This document shows positions 49,887 to 58,608 of a DNA stretch of 64,000 nucleotides, piece by piece. The translations under genes were made by a program, and so were the position numbers. This stretch comes from Gp1-AA133 sp046728215. GTDB taxonomy: Bacteria; Acidobacteriota; Terriglobia; Terriglobales; Acidobacteriaceae. The notes under the pieces are model-generated. The model was not told the origin of the DNA. It was given only the letters and a program-made list of their open reading frames with translations, and did no database searches. The stretch's first letter is position 1. Each line of letters opens with the position of its first letter. Location: NCBI GenBank assembly GCA_046728215.1, contig JBKPEB010000038.1, positions 1 through 64,000 on the forward strand. Reading direction: 5' to 3'.

Positions 49887-50233
49887 TTTTCTCAGTCTTT
49901 CCGCTGCGTGAACGTCTGGACAAAGTAAATGTGCATAGCCTCACTAAGAAGTGACACGACTGGTTCAAGGCTGTGGATAATCTGTAATTAGGGCGATACG
50001 CTTCTCGCTCTCGAAACACTAACCTGAGGGGCTTCGAAAACCGTCCTGAGGCGGATTGCGAGGACAAGAGAAAGCGGGCAAATTGGGTACTACTGGCCCC
50101 TGAGTGTCGCTGACACCGCTTCCAACGCGGTATATACTTTAGCTTCTCGCACGGGCGGCTGAGGGGGGATCAGCCAGCCCACGGCCCCCTCTCGCGAGAA
50201 ATTTTTCTGCTTCCCTTTTTTCCAATAGGACCC
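49887..50233. other. 347-bp spacer before the kinase gene
   Basis: It separates the leftward GAF gene from the rightward kinase gene. It contains the rightward promoter at 50110-50138. No ORF was supported; the leftward promoter for the GAF operon was not identified. Confidence 0.5.
50110..50138 (+). promoter_or_regulatory. Sigma70-type promoter for the kinase gene
   Basis: CTGACA (50110-50115), 17-bp spacer, TATACT (50133-50138), i.e. 5 of 6 at both hexamers. It leaves a leader of about 90 bases before ATG 50234. Confidence 0.65.
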
Positions 50234-53200
50234 ATGGGAGAGCACGGGCGTTTTCAGCGCGAAAAAGACCCATCGACACACGCCGATGCCGGTGCCGCCG
50301 TTCGATCTCCGTCGAGCGCCCCGGGGAGTTCGTCTTTCGACCTGCCACCGCCCCCGGACACGCCGACAATGCCACTCGGCGGGTCCGGCCCTGACGCTCC
50401 CACGGTCTTGCCTCTGTCCAGTGCTTCCCCCTCTGACACCCCAACTTTGGCCGATGTGGGTTCGCCCCCTCCTCGGGGAGGTGCGCCTACTCAGGCTGCG
50501 CGGGCTCATCTAGCGGAGATGAGTGAAGGCACGATTCTCGCTGGGCGTTACGAAATTCTGCGGACGCTAGGGCAAGGTGGCATGGGCGCCGTCTACAAGG
50601 CGAAGGACCTGGAAGTGGATCGACTGGTCGCGCTGAAGGTGATCCGGCCCGACCTGGCAAGGAACCCTGCGATCATCGATCGCTTCAAGCAAGAACTGCG
50701 CCTCTCCCAGCGGGTCACGCATCGCAACGTAATCCGCATATACGACCTCGGTGAGGGCGATGGTGTGAAGTTCATCACCATGGAGTACATCGAGGGAGAA
50801 GATCTTCGGACGCTGATCCATGAGCGCAAGAAGTTCACGCCAGAAGAAGCCGTTGCGGTCATGGAGCAGGTTTGCCTGGCGCTGGACGCAGCTCACGCTG
50901 TGGGAGTCATTCACCGCGACCTGAAACCGCAGAATGTTATGCAAGACGCAACCGGCCGGGTCCTGGTCATGGATTTCGGGCTGGCGCGCACGCTTGAAGG
51001 CGATGGAATGACCCAGACGGGTGCTCTGGTCGGGACCATGGAATATATGTCGCCCGAGCAGGCGCTCGCCAAAGAGCTTGATCAGCGGTCTGACATCTTC
51101 AGTGCCGGGTTGATTTTCTATGAATTGCTGACAGGGCAGATGCCCTATCGAGCCGACAGCGCTCTGGCCAGCCTGATCCGTCGCACTCAGGAACGCGCGA
51201 AGCCGATTTCCGAGCATGACGCGACCATTCCGCAGCCGCTTAGCAACATCGTCAGCAAGTGCCTGGAACGTGAACCGGCGCAGCGTTACCAGACGTCCAA
51301 GGAACTTCTGGCCGATCTTGAAGCCTGGCAAGGCAAACGGGCCGCCGGGGCAGTCCACTTCGAAAGCGTTCGGCCGTGGGGCCAAACGATTCCCTGGCAG
51401 TGGATCGGGGGAATCGCGGCCGTTCTCATCCTTGCCGTCGTCGGTTTCTTGTTCCGCGACAAGCTGCGCAGCGCTGCCCGGTTCCCCGCAAACTCCAAGC
51501 CCGAAGTCGCGCTGGCTATTCTGCCGTTCCGAAACGCTTCGCAAGACCCGTCGCTCGACTGGTACGGTTCGACCCTCGCCGACATGCTGAGTTCAGGCGT
51601 AGGACAGTCGGCGCATCTGCGCATGGTCTCGCCCGACCGGCTGCACCAGATGCTGCACGATCTCCGGATCGGATCCGACACGGTCGTGGATCCGACCATC
51701 CTGCGCCGCGTTGGGGATTCCATCAACGCCGACACGGTAATCTGGGGGCAATACGCGAAGTTCGGCGATCAGATTCGCATTGACGCCAACATCCAGAATC
51801 TAGCCACCGGGAAAACCACCGCCCTCAAGGCTGAAACCAGTGAGCAGGGGTTGCCCGCGGCGATCGACACGCTGGCCGATTCGATTCGCAAGAATCTGTC
51901 GCTGTCATCCGACCTGGTGAAGGAACTGCAAGCGCAATCCTTCAAGCCATCCACTAATTCTGTCGACGCGCTTCGCAGCTTCACCCAGGGCGTGGAGTTT
52001 ATGCGGCAGGGTAAGAACCTGGAAGCGATCAAGCCGCTGCAGGAGGCCACTTCTCAGGATCCACAGTTTGCGTTGGGGTACTCGAAGTTGAGCGAAGCCC
52101 AAGCCTCGCTGGGCTATGACAACGACGCGGATGGCTCCTCGCGGAAAGCTGTCGGCCTCAGCGACAAATTGCCGGCACGCGAGCGATACCTGATCCTGGC
52201 CAACCGTGCGCGGGTTACGCACGATAACGCCAAGGCAATCGAATACTACGAGAACCTAGCCAAGAGTTCGCCCGAAGATCTGGACGTGCAATTGACTTTG
52301 GGCGGGCTGTACGAAACGACCAGTGTTCTCGATAAGGCCGGGCAACGCTACGCCTTCGTCCTGCAGCGCGACCCGAAATCGACCGACGCTTTACTCGCAA
52401 TGGGCCGCGTGTGGGTGATGAGCGGCAATGCGCAGAACGCTTTGGAGTACTTTGAGCGGGCTCGCAGCGTCGCGATCCAGACCGACAACCAGGAGCAAAC
52501 CGCCGCCAGTCTTCATGCACTGGGTGTTGCCTACGAACAGCTCAACAAATACGACGAATCTTTGCGCAATCTGCAGGAGGCGTTGGCCCTCCGGCGGCGC
52601 ATCGGACAGAAGCGAGGAATGGCGGTCAGCCTGAATGAAATCGCCAAAGTCCAGGCGCAACTCGGCGATACGAAATCCGAACTTGCGAGCTACACCGAAG
52701 CTCTCCAGCTCAGGCGCGACATCGGAGATAAACGGGGAGTGGGCGGCACCCTGCTCGACCTGGGCAATTTTTACGATGACAAGGGCGATCACGACAAGGC
52801 GCTCGACTACTACAAGCAATCGCTGCAGATTGAGCGCGAGGTTGGCGACGAGAGTATGCAGGCCATTTGCCTGAACAACATCGGCAACGCCCGCTTCGCC
52901 AAGGGCGAGTATGAAGATGCCCTCACCTATTTCCAGCAGGCGCTGCAACTTCGTGAGAAATCTAAAGTTCCCGAAGACATCGTGGAGAGTGTCCACAACA
53001 TCGCCGAAACATCGGCGAAGATGGGCCAGTTTGATCAGGCCGTCACCGATTACATGCGGGCACTTGATCTCCGCCGCAGCATTGGTGATCCGCGGGGCGG
53101 GGCGATCGAGTCCTACAGCCTGGGCACGATTTTCCAGAATCAAGGGCGCTTCGGAGCCGCACTCAACTCCAAGGAAGAGGCGCTTAAGGCCTTCACAGAT

Positions 53201-53899
53201 CTCAAGGACCGGACCTTCTGGATGGCGGAAATTCTAGGCGGCTACGGCAGCATTCTGATCGAGATTGGGCGTGGTGAGGAAGCTCCCAAGTACCTGGACG
53301 ATGCCCTGAAACTCTCGCGGGACCTGAAGAACGATGGAATGGTGGCGCAAACATTGGGCTATCAGGGCGATGCCTCTTACTATGGCGGAGATCTGAAGGC
53401 TGCAAGGAGCCTGTATGAGCGCGCGTCGCAGGCTGCCGAGCGATCCACTGAGACCGACAAGAAGCTGATCGCGAAGATGAATCTTGCGAAGCTGGCCATG
53501 CACGAGGGCCGCGCTCGCGAGGCCGTAGCGACCTTGCGCTCTCTCGTCCAAAAGGCGGATGCCTTGGGATTGAAGTACATTGCGATTCGAGGCTCGCTCC
53601 TGACGGCGGAAGCGATGGTTCAGATTAAAGACTACGCGCATGCGAAGTCCGAACTGGACCAAGTGTTGCTTCGCTCTGACAAACTCGGCCTACAGCCGGT
53701 TTCTGCGGAAGCTCACTTTCTGCTGGGCACGATCGCCCGCGCTTCTGGAAACAACACTGATGCGCAGAATCACTACCGGCAAGTTGTCCGCTTGCTGGAA
53801 CCGATGTCGAAAGAGAAGGGCGCGGAGAAGGTTCTGCAGCGCTCCGATCTCAGCACAATGCACACGGAATCGAATCGACTTCTGCAATCTGCCAAGTAA
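50234..53899 (+). CDS. Ser/Thr protein kinase (PknB-type) with TolB-like and TPR domains
   Basis: A 1221-residue membrane-spanning kinase. The Pro/Thr/Ser-rich head (1-95) carries three similar D-x-P-T motifs (PDTPTMPL about 41, PDAPTVLP about 53, SDTPTLAD about 67). The kinase domain runs 105-365: GQGGMGAVY (P-loop 113-121), Lys135 in VALKVI, HRDLKPQN (227-234), DFG (247-249) and GTMEYMSPEQ. One membrane helix at 388-407. Outside the membrane a TolB/FlgO-like domain (about 425-560, VALAILPFRNASQDPSLDWY) precedes about ten TPR units (about 580-1210, for example YDESLRNLQEALALRRRIG and HDKALDYYKQSLQIEREVG). Such kinases receive signals through the extracytoplasmic part; substrates are not known. 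It is 347 bp from the GAF operon, divergent. Confidence 0.93.
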   Translation: MGEHGRFQREKDPSTHADAGAAVRSPSSAPGSSSFDLPPPPDTPTMPLGGSGPDAPTVLPLSSASPSDTPTLADVGSPPPRGGAPTQAARAHLAEMSEGTILAGRYEILRTLGQGGMGAVYKAKDLEVDRLVALKVIRPDLARNPAIIDRFKQELRLSQRVTHRNVIRIYDLGEGDGVKFITMEYIEGEDLRTLIHERKKFTPEEAVAVMEQVCLALDAAHAVGVIHRDLKPQNVMQDATGRVLVMDFGLARTLEGDGMTQTGALVGTMEYMSPEQALAKELDQRSDIFSAGLIFYELLTGQMPYRADSALASLIRRTQERAKPISEHDATIPQPLSNIVSKCLEREPAQRYQTSKELLADLEAWQGKRAAGAVHFESVRPWGQTIPWQWIGGIAAVLILAVVGFLFRDKLRSAARFPANSKPEVALAILPFRNASQDPSLDWYGSTLADMLSSGVGQSAHLRMVSPDRLHQMLHDLRIGSDTVVDPTILRRVGDSINADTVIWGQYAKFGDQIRIDANIQNLATGKTTALKAETSEQGLPAAIDTLADSIRKNLSLSSDLVKELQAQSFKPSTNSVDALRSFTQGVEFMRQGKNLEAIKPLQEATSQDPQFALGYSKLSEAQASLGYDNDADGSSRKAVGLSDKLPARERYLILANRARVTHDNAKAIEYYENLAKSSPEDLDVQLTLGGLYETTSVLDKAGQRYAFVLQRDPKSTDALLAMGRVWVMSGNAQNALEYFERARSVAIQTDNQEQTAASLHALGVAYEQLNKYDESLRNLQEALALRRRIGQKRGMAVSLNEIAKVQAQLGDTKSELASYTEALQLRRDIGDKRGVGGTLLDLGNFYDDKGDHDKALDYYKQSLQIEREVGDESMQAICLNNIGNARFAKGEYEDALTYFQQALQLREKSKVPEDIVESVHNIAETSAKMGQFDQAVTDYMRALDLRRSIGDPRGGAIESYSLGTIFQNQGRFGAALNSKEEALKAFTDLKDRTFWMAEILGGYGSILIEIGRGEEAPKYLDDALKLSRDLKNDGMVAQTLGYQGDASYYGGDLKAARSLYERASQAAERSTETDKKLIAKMNLAKLAMHEGRAREAVATLRSLVQKADALGLKYIAIRGSLLTAEAMVQIKDYAHAKSELDQVLLRSDKLGLQPVSAEAHFLLGTIARASGNNTDAQNHYRQVVRLLEPMSKEKGAEKVLQRSDLSTMHTESNRLLQSAK

Positions 53900-53919
53900 C
53901 CCGAACTTCTTAGAAACCC

Positions 53920-54037
53920 TTTAACCGCAAAGCATGCCAAGAACAGCCGCTAAGGGCGCGAAGAAAATCTTCTCTTGTTGTCACGATTGTGCTCTTTGCG
54001 ATCTTTGCGGATCTTCTTTGCGAACATCGCGGTTAAA
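53920..54037. repeat. CGCAAAG-type inverted-repeat element
   Basis: TTTAACCGC at 53920-53928 is the exact reverse complement of GCGGTTAAA at 54029-54037, bounding 118 bp with words such as CGCAAAG, CTTTGCG. It lies just after the kinase gene, in the convergent gap with the lectin gene. Composition is like the elements at 3243 and 20106. Confidence 0.6.
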
Positions 54038-54051
54038 AGCTTTTTCCACGC

Positions 54052-54084
54052 AAAAAGAATGCAGGCCTGAACGGCCTGCATTCT
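54052..54084 (-). terminator. Rho-independent terminator of the lectin gene
   Basis: AGAATGCAGGCC (54056-54067) and GGCCTGCATTCT (54073-54084) form a perfect 12-bp stem with a 5-base loop; on the minus strand it is followed by a T run (A5 at 54052-54056). It terminates the leftward gene ending at 54150. Confidence 0.85.
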
Positions 54085-54111
54085 GCTGACGACTTGTGCC
54101 ATGAGCCCGTC

Positions 54112-54139
54112 TGGAGTTCCGCAAATTTGCGGAACTCCA
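54112..54139. repeat. Perfect 28-bp palindrome
   Basis: TGGAGTTCCGCAAA followed by its exact reverse complement, no spacer. It is further flanked by ATGAGCC and GGCTCAT, each separated by 4 bases. It lies 10 bp after the lectin stop codon, before the terminator. Confidence 0.9.
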
Positions 54140-54149
54140 ACTTGGCTCA

Positions 54150-55871
54150 TTACCGGGTGCTGACCAGTGTCTTTGCGGTCGACGTACGATCCGGCCTTCG
54201 ATCAGGATCAGGATTGAATCCACTGATCGTAGCCGTATCGCTGATGACGGTTCCTACAGGGGCCGTCACCTTTACCGTCACCACCAGGAATTGCAGACCG
54301 AACTTGTCCAGATTCCCGACCTGGCAGCTCACGGTGCTTCCGTCGAAGCTGCAGGCTGTATTGGAGCAGCCTCCAGTCAGCGAACAGAGCGCGTAGCTGC
54401 CGAGTGTGGTTCCCGACGGTATCTTGTTGCTCAGAGCGACGCCCTGACCAAGCGATGGACCGAAGTTCGTTGCGGTTGCGACGTAGGTAAGGTTGGCATT
54501 CGGCTTCACCTTCGGGCTGGCGAGGTTCAAAATGTCCAGATCCGCCGGCCCGTAGGTCAGGTTCTTTACAGCCACGAAGCAGGAGAAACTTGGCCTGCTA
54601 GATCCTTTGGTGGTTGGGTCGTTCCGCGTTTGCAGGAACTGAGTGATGATGTTCAAGTCAAACGTGATGCCAGGGCCGCATTCCTTCCCGGTCGCCTTTA
54701 GGAACCCCGGGCCCGTGATGGGCGGTCCGGCCGGTACGTCGTAGCTGGTAGCAACGTCGTAATTCACGTTGTTGCAGGTCGCGCCCGTGCACAGCGCATG
54801 GAACTCGATGCACTTGCCACCCGTGCTGTCATAGGGAACGCACTGAGCGTTCGGGAAGTTGGGCCCAGCATTAAATGAGCCCGGATCGACCGGAACTTCT
54901 TTGACCGAAAGCGTCTCGATGCCCACGTCCGGCTTCACCTTGTAGAGATAGCTACCGAAAATGAAGGGCGTGAACGTGTTCGCCGGCAGGTTGGTCTTTG
55001 TGATGGTCTGGTCACTGCTGTGCGAGGTGAACGTCCAGCTCAGGATGTCGTCAGCTTCCTGGAAGAATCCGGTGGCAGCGGTGAGTCCGACATACGCGCT
55101 ATCGGCAACGTTATCGCTCGGATTCGCGAGTTGCAGCAGAGTGCTCAAATCCACCGGCACGCCGTCGCCCTCGAATACGGCGAGGCCGTCGATGGTCACT
55201 TGCATGACCGAACTGGAACAGAATTCGCATCCCGGAGGAATGGGGATGCCTGTCGTGTATTCGATCTGAACGGTATGCGGGGCTCCATCCGCCAAGCTAA
55301 CCGGGGCGGTGGCCAGACTGATCTCGCACTGCGTGTGAGCTGCCGAGTTTGCCTGCAGACCGCAACTCTGGATCGCGACGTGGTTCGCGGGCGCGTTGCC
55401 GCTGCCGTCCCATTCGGGATCCGTCTCGTTCGCGTAGGTGTCGAACTCGACTGCGAGACTGTTGTCGATTCCCTGGTAGCCAATGCCGCCGCCGCCATCG
55501 CCGACCGCCTGCAATCCGGCGCCCGAGTTCTGGATGACGAACGCAATTCCATCAGCGGTAGGCTGCGAAGGATTGGTGATCTGAAATTTGAAGGTAGTCG
55601 AAAACCCGTTCGACACGGGCTGCAGAATCGGGTACCACGCAGCGCCCACCTGGTTCTGCTGCGACGGGTTCAAGTGCAACACACCGCCGCTCACTGTGGG
55701 TTGGGTTCCGTTCAACTGAAGGTCTGTGGGCGTAGGGAAACTGGGATAGGAGGGACTCTGCGCCAGCACGGGAGTGGCGAGCGCAAGCGCTAGTCCCGTG
55801 ATCAACGTGCAGACAAGGGCCGTTGTGCTCACACACTTGCTGCGGGCACAAACTGGGAGATCAAACGCCAT
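54150..55871 (-). CDS. Secreted L-type lectin / DUF11-like protein
   Basis: A 573-residue exported protein; ATG 55871 with GGAGG 8 bases upstream. The signal region (STTALVCTLITGLALALATPVLAQ) is preceded by a basic cluster. The first 240 mature residues are a bacterial legume-lectin-like domain: FKFQITNPSQPTADGIAFVI, then IGYQGIDNSLAVEFDTY, and VTIDGLAVFEGDG. The middle part is Cys-rich (CVPYD, CIEFHALCTGATC), and the C-terminus is DUF11-like (PNANLTYVATATNFGPSLG, VTAPVGTVISDTATISG). Likely a sugar- or surface-binding secreted protein; no sorting signal was seen. It has its own terminator. Confidence 0.85.
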   Translation of the reverse strand: MAFDLPVCARSKCVSTTALVCTLITGLALALATPVLAQSPSYPSFPTPTDLQLNGTQPTVSGGVLHLNPSQQNQVGAAWYPILQPVSNGFSTTFKFQITNPSQPTADGIAFVIQNSGAGLQAVGDGGGGIGYQGIDNSLAVEFDTYANETDPEWDGSGNAPANHVAIQSCGLQANSAAHTQCEISLATAPVSLADGAPHTVQIEYTTGIPIPPGCEFCSSSVMQVTIDGLAVFEGDGVPVDLSTLLQLANPSDNVADSAYVGLTAATGFFQEADDILSWTFTSHSSDQTITKTNLPANTFTPFIFGSYLYKVKPDVGIETLSVKEVPVDPGSFNAGPNFPNAQCVPYDSTGGKCIEFHALCTGATCNNVNYDVATSYDVPAGPPITGPGFLKATGKECGPGITFDLNIITQFLQTRNDPTTKGSSRPSFSCFVAVKNLTYGPADLDILNLASPKVKPNANLTYVATATNFGPSLGQGVALSNKIPSGTTLGSYALCSLTGGCSNTACSFDGSTVSCQVGNLDKFGLQFLVVTVKVTAPVGTVISDTATISGFNPDPDRRPDRTSTAKTLVSTR

Positions 55872-56215
55872 AGGACTATCCTCCGGACAAGCTCGGACCT
55901 GGAAAAAAATGGGGAACCCGATACTTCAGTGATGGACCAACTACTTCGGCGGCGCTGTTGATGGGGAGAATCACAGCAGCCCAACCGACCGAGCACATGC
56001 AAGTGGGTACTTTTTCGGAACGCTAACGGAGACAAAACAGTCCGTTGCCGAAATCGCCCGTCAGAAGCCGAGTTTGGGCGGAACTCTCCTCCCAATGCGG
56101 CCTTTGAATTGTGCCCTTGGCCCATGCGAAAAGTCAAGGCATCGACTACGAAACAGATAGTACTTATTCGAGAACCGGCGTTTCGGAAAATGCAGGATTA
56201 CGGGCCGGTACTGCG

Positions 56216-56221
56216 TATAAT
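56216..56221 (+). promoter_or_regulatory. Possible -10 element before the sugar isomerase gene
   Basis: A perfect TATAAT at 56216-56221, with no good -35 hexamer at 16-18 bp upstream. It lies about 95 bp before ATG 56316, within a 444-bp gap that otherwise shows no gene. Confidence 0.3.
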
Positions 56222-56315
56222 CGCCGGCACCACCCTGAACAACCCGGACGAAGTACTAAGCCTTTTACGTTTACGTTTTTGCGTTTTTTGCGTTCGAATA
56301 GAGGAGGCGTTGCGC

Positions 56316-57437
56316 ATGAATGGGAGGTTGGCATCCTCGTTGAGCCGGCGCGGATTTTTGGGAGCGGCAGGCGCCGTCATGGCGGGCACGGCAGTTGGCG
56401 CAGGTCCAGTCGCGAACGCCGCGATCGTCCGATCCCACGATGGGTCAACGCCGCAGGCAACCGCCCACAAGAAGAAAAAAATTCCGATTGGCGTCTTTGA
56501 TCCCGCCTACCCGAAGCTCTCGCTCGACGAGATGCTCGAAAAAGTTTCCGGCCTCGGCCTAGAAGCCATGGAGGTGGGAACCGGCGGCTACCCGAATTCC
56601 ACTCACTGTCCGGTGGCCGACCTGCTCGCCGATGCGGCGAAAGCCAAGACATGGAAGAAGAAGTTCGACGACCGGAACATTCGGATCGGCGCTTTCAGTT
56701 GCCACGGGAATCCGATTCATCCGGACCCCAAGCACGCCGCCGCGGACGCGGAATCTTTCCGTCATACCGTTCTGCTCGCCGAGCGGCTGGAGGTGCCGGT
56801 GATCGTGGGCTTCTCCGGCTGTCCCGGAGGATCGCCAACCGACACGATGCCGAACTGGGTGACCTATCGCTGGCCTCCGGAGTATCAGCAGATGCTCGAC
56901 TGGCAGTGGACGGAAAAGGTTGTGCCTTATTGGACGCAAGCGGCGAAGTTCGCTCGCGAGCACGGCATCAAGCGGCTCGCATTTGAGATGACTCCGAACT
57001 TCGTGGTGTACAACCCGAAAACGCTCTTGCGGCTGCGGGAGGCGGTGGGTGAAGAGATTGGAGCCAATTGTGATCTCAGCCATTTGTTTTGGCAGGGATG
57101 CGATCCCGTCGAAGTGATTCATATGCTCGGCAAGAATGGCGCGCTGTTCCACGCGCACATGAAAGACACGACGTTCTACCCAGAAAACGTCAATCGTTAC
57201 GGAGTACTGAATTTCGCGTTCCAGACCGCGGAGTTGCCAGAGGCCTCGGAAACCTTCCGCGCGGTCGGCTACGGCCACAGCGCAGGGCAATGGAAAACCA
57301 TCCTGCAGGCGTACATGGATGTGGACTTCGAGGGCATGTTTAGCATTGAGAACGAGGATCCGATTCTTTCGGGCGAGGTTGGCGTCGAGCGCGCCGCGTA
57401 CGTTCTGAAAAATGTTCGGGCGGAAATACTGGGATAA
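56316..57437 (+). CDS. Sugar phosphate isomerase/epimerase-like TIM-barrel protein, Tat-exported
   Basis: A 373-residue protein; ATG 56316 has GAGGAGG 8 bases upstream. A longer frame upstream to 56109 is rejected. The Tat-type signal is SRRGFLGAAGAVMAGTAVGA. The xylose-isomerase-like barrel contains metal-binding residues in FEMTPNF (Glu), NCDLSHLFWQG (Asp/His), HAHMKDT (His) and SIENEDPI (Glu). Related proteins act as sugar isomerases or 2-keto-myo-inositol/3-keto-sugar-handling enzymes. The neighbours (Gfo/Idh/MocA and GMC genes) suggest a role in sugar oxidation. Confidence 0.85.
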   Translation: MNGRLASSLSRRGFLGAAGAVMAGTAVGAGPVANAAIVRSHDGSTPQATAHKKKKIPIGVFDPAYPKLSLDEMLEKVSGLGLEAMEVGTGGYPNSTHCPVADLLADAAKAKTWKKKFDDRNIRIGAFSCHGNPIHPDPKHAAADAESFRHTVLLAERLEVPVIVGFSGCPGGSPTDTMPNWVTYRWPPEYQQMLDWQWTEKVVPYWTQAAKFAREHGIKRLAFEMTPNFVVYNPKTLLRLREAVGEEIGANCDLSHLFWQGCDPVEVIHMLGKNGALFHAHMKDTTFYPENVNRYGVLNFAFQTAELPEASETFRAVGYGHSAGQWKTILQAYMDVDFEGMFSIENEDPILSGEVGVERAAYVLKNVRAEILG

Positions 57438-57462
57438 CGTTAGGCGAACACGCACGTATCGA

Positions 57463-58509
57463 TTACGGATACGGAACTACGCACTTCTCGGTGGAACTCC
57501 GTTCTGCAAGTTCGATGAGGCGAATCACTTCCCTGGCCTGTTCGGGCTTCACGGCAAGTTCGTCCTGCCCGCGAATCGCGCGGTACACATTGGCGTAGTA
57601 ATCTGGATATCTTCCGGCAAGCGTGGGGTATTTCGCCCGATTCGCGCTTCCGTTGCAGGTCGTCAAGGTTCCCCAGACATTCTCGGGCTCTTCGCCCCAG
57701 CCGGGCTTGCTTGGGATGCCTCCCTGTTTGAGCGCCTCTTCCTGCGGATCCAGACCGAATTTTGTGAAGCTGCCCCCGGTTCCGTACAACAGGAAACGAG
57801 GGCTGGGCTCGCAGACTAGCGATCCGGCGTGGAGAGTGACTTTCAGTCCCGGATATTGCAGGTGCACCTCGAAGTTGTCGACCGCGACGGCGCCGTCGCG
57901 CTGCATTCGCGAATCTGCATAGATTCCAGCGGGTGGACCGAACAGCACGATCGCCTGGTCGATCAGGTGCGAACCCAGGTCGAACAACACTCCTGACCCA
58001 GGTCCGGCTTGTTCGCGCCAGGCGCCCGGCCGTACGCCGGGACGAAATCGATCGAAGCGACTGTGAAACTCAGCAAGCCTTCCCAGTTTCCTTTCACTCA
58101 GGATCTGCGCGACGGTGAGGAAGTCGCCGTCCCAGCGGCGATTTTGGAAGACGCTGAGCACGCAGCCGACTTTGTTCGCGAGGGCGATCAATTGATCAGC
58201 GTCACTGGTGGTCATCGTGAACGGCTTGTCGACGACCACGTGTTTGCCGGATTGCAGAGATTTTGCCGTTATCTCGAAGTGGCTCGTGTTCGGGGTCGCT
58301 ACGACGATGAGATCGACAGAAGAATCCTGCACGAGTGCGTCGAGATCGCGCACCACTTTGGCTTGCGGATATTTTTTAGCCGCATCGTCACCGCGCCGTT
58401 GCACGATGTGTGTGAGCTTCAAGTTTGGGTTCGCATGAATCAGCGGAGCATGAAACACCTGGCCCGCCCGACCGAAGCCAACCAGACCAACGTTCAGTGG
58501 ATTCGTCAC
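57463..58509 (-). CDS. Gfo/Idh/MocA-family oxidoreductase
   Basis: A 348-residue NAD(P)-dependent dehydrogenase. Rossmann motif GLVGFGRAGQVFHAPLI (about 8-24) and the family motif HVVVDKPFTMTTSDAD (about 90-105, with the EKP-like DKP). The C-terminal beta-sandwich starts about 125 (SRFDRFRP) and contains DLGSHLIDQAIVLFG with the conserved Asp/His of substrate binding. Substrates are sugars, inositols or amines. It is convergent with the TIM-barrel gene and divergent from the GMC gene, lying between them. Intergenic distances are 25 and 99 bp. Confidence 0.9.
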   Translation of the reverse strand: MTNPLNVGLVGFGRAGQVFHAPLIHANPNLKLTHIVQRRGDDAAKKYPQAKVVRDLDALVQDSSVDLIVVATPNTSHFEITAKSLQSGKHVVVDKPFTMTTSDADQLIALANKVGCVLSVFQNRRWDGDFLTVAQILSERKLGRLAEFHSRFDRFRPGVRPGAWREQAGPGSGVLFDLGSHLIDQAIVLFGPPAGIYADSRMQRDGAVAVDNFEVHLQYPGLKVTLHAGSLVCEPSPRFLLYGTGGSFTKFGLDPQEEALKQGGIPSKPGWGEEPENVWGTLTTCNGSANRAKYPTLAGRYPDYYANVYRAIRGQDELAVKPEQAREVIRLIELAERSSTEKCVVPYP

Positions 58510-58608
58510 GCCGCCATTCTAAAGCGCACGCAGCAGAGTTGAAAAATGCGCTTCGCGACCCTCTCTCGGGCGCTATAATCCGCCTTCTACGCAATTGCAC
58601 GAGGCACG

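Noticed and set aside
56109..56315. Upstream extension of the TIM-barrel gene
   Set aside because: The Tat signal and strong ribosome site fix the start at 56316.
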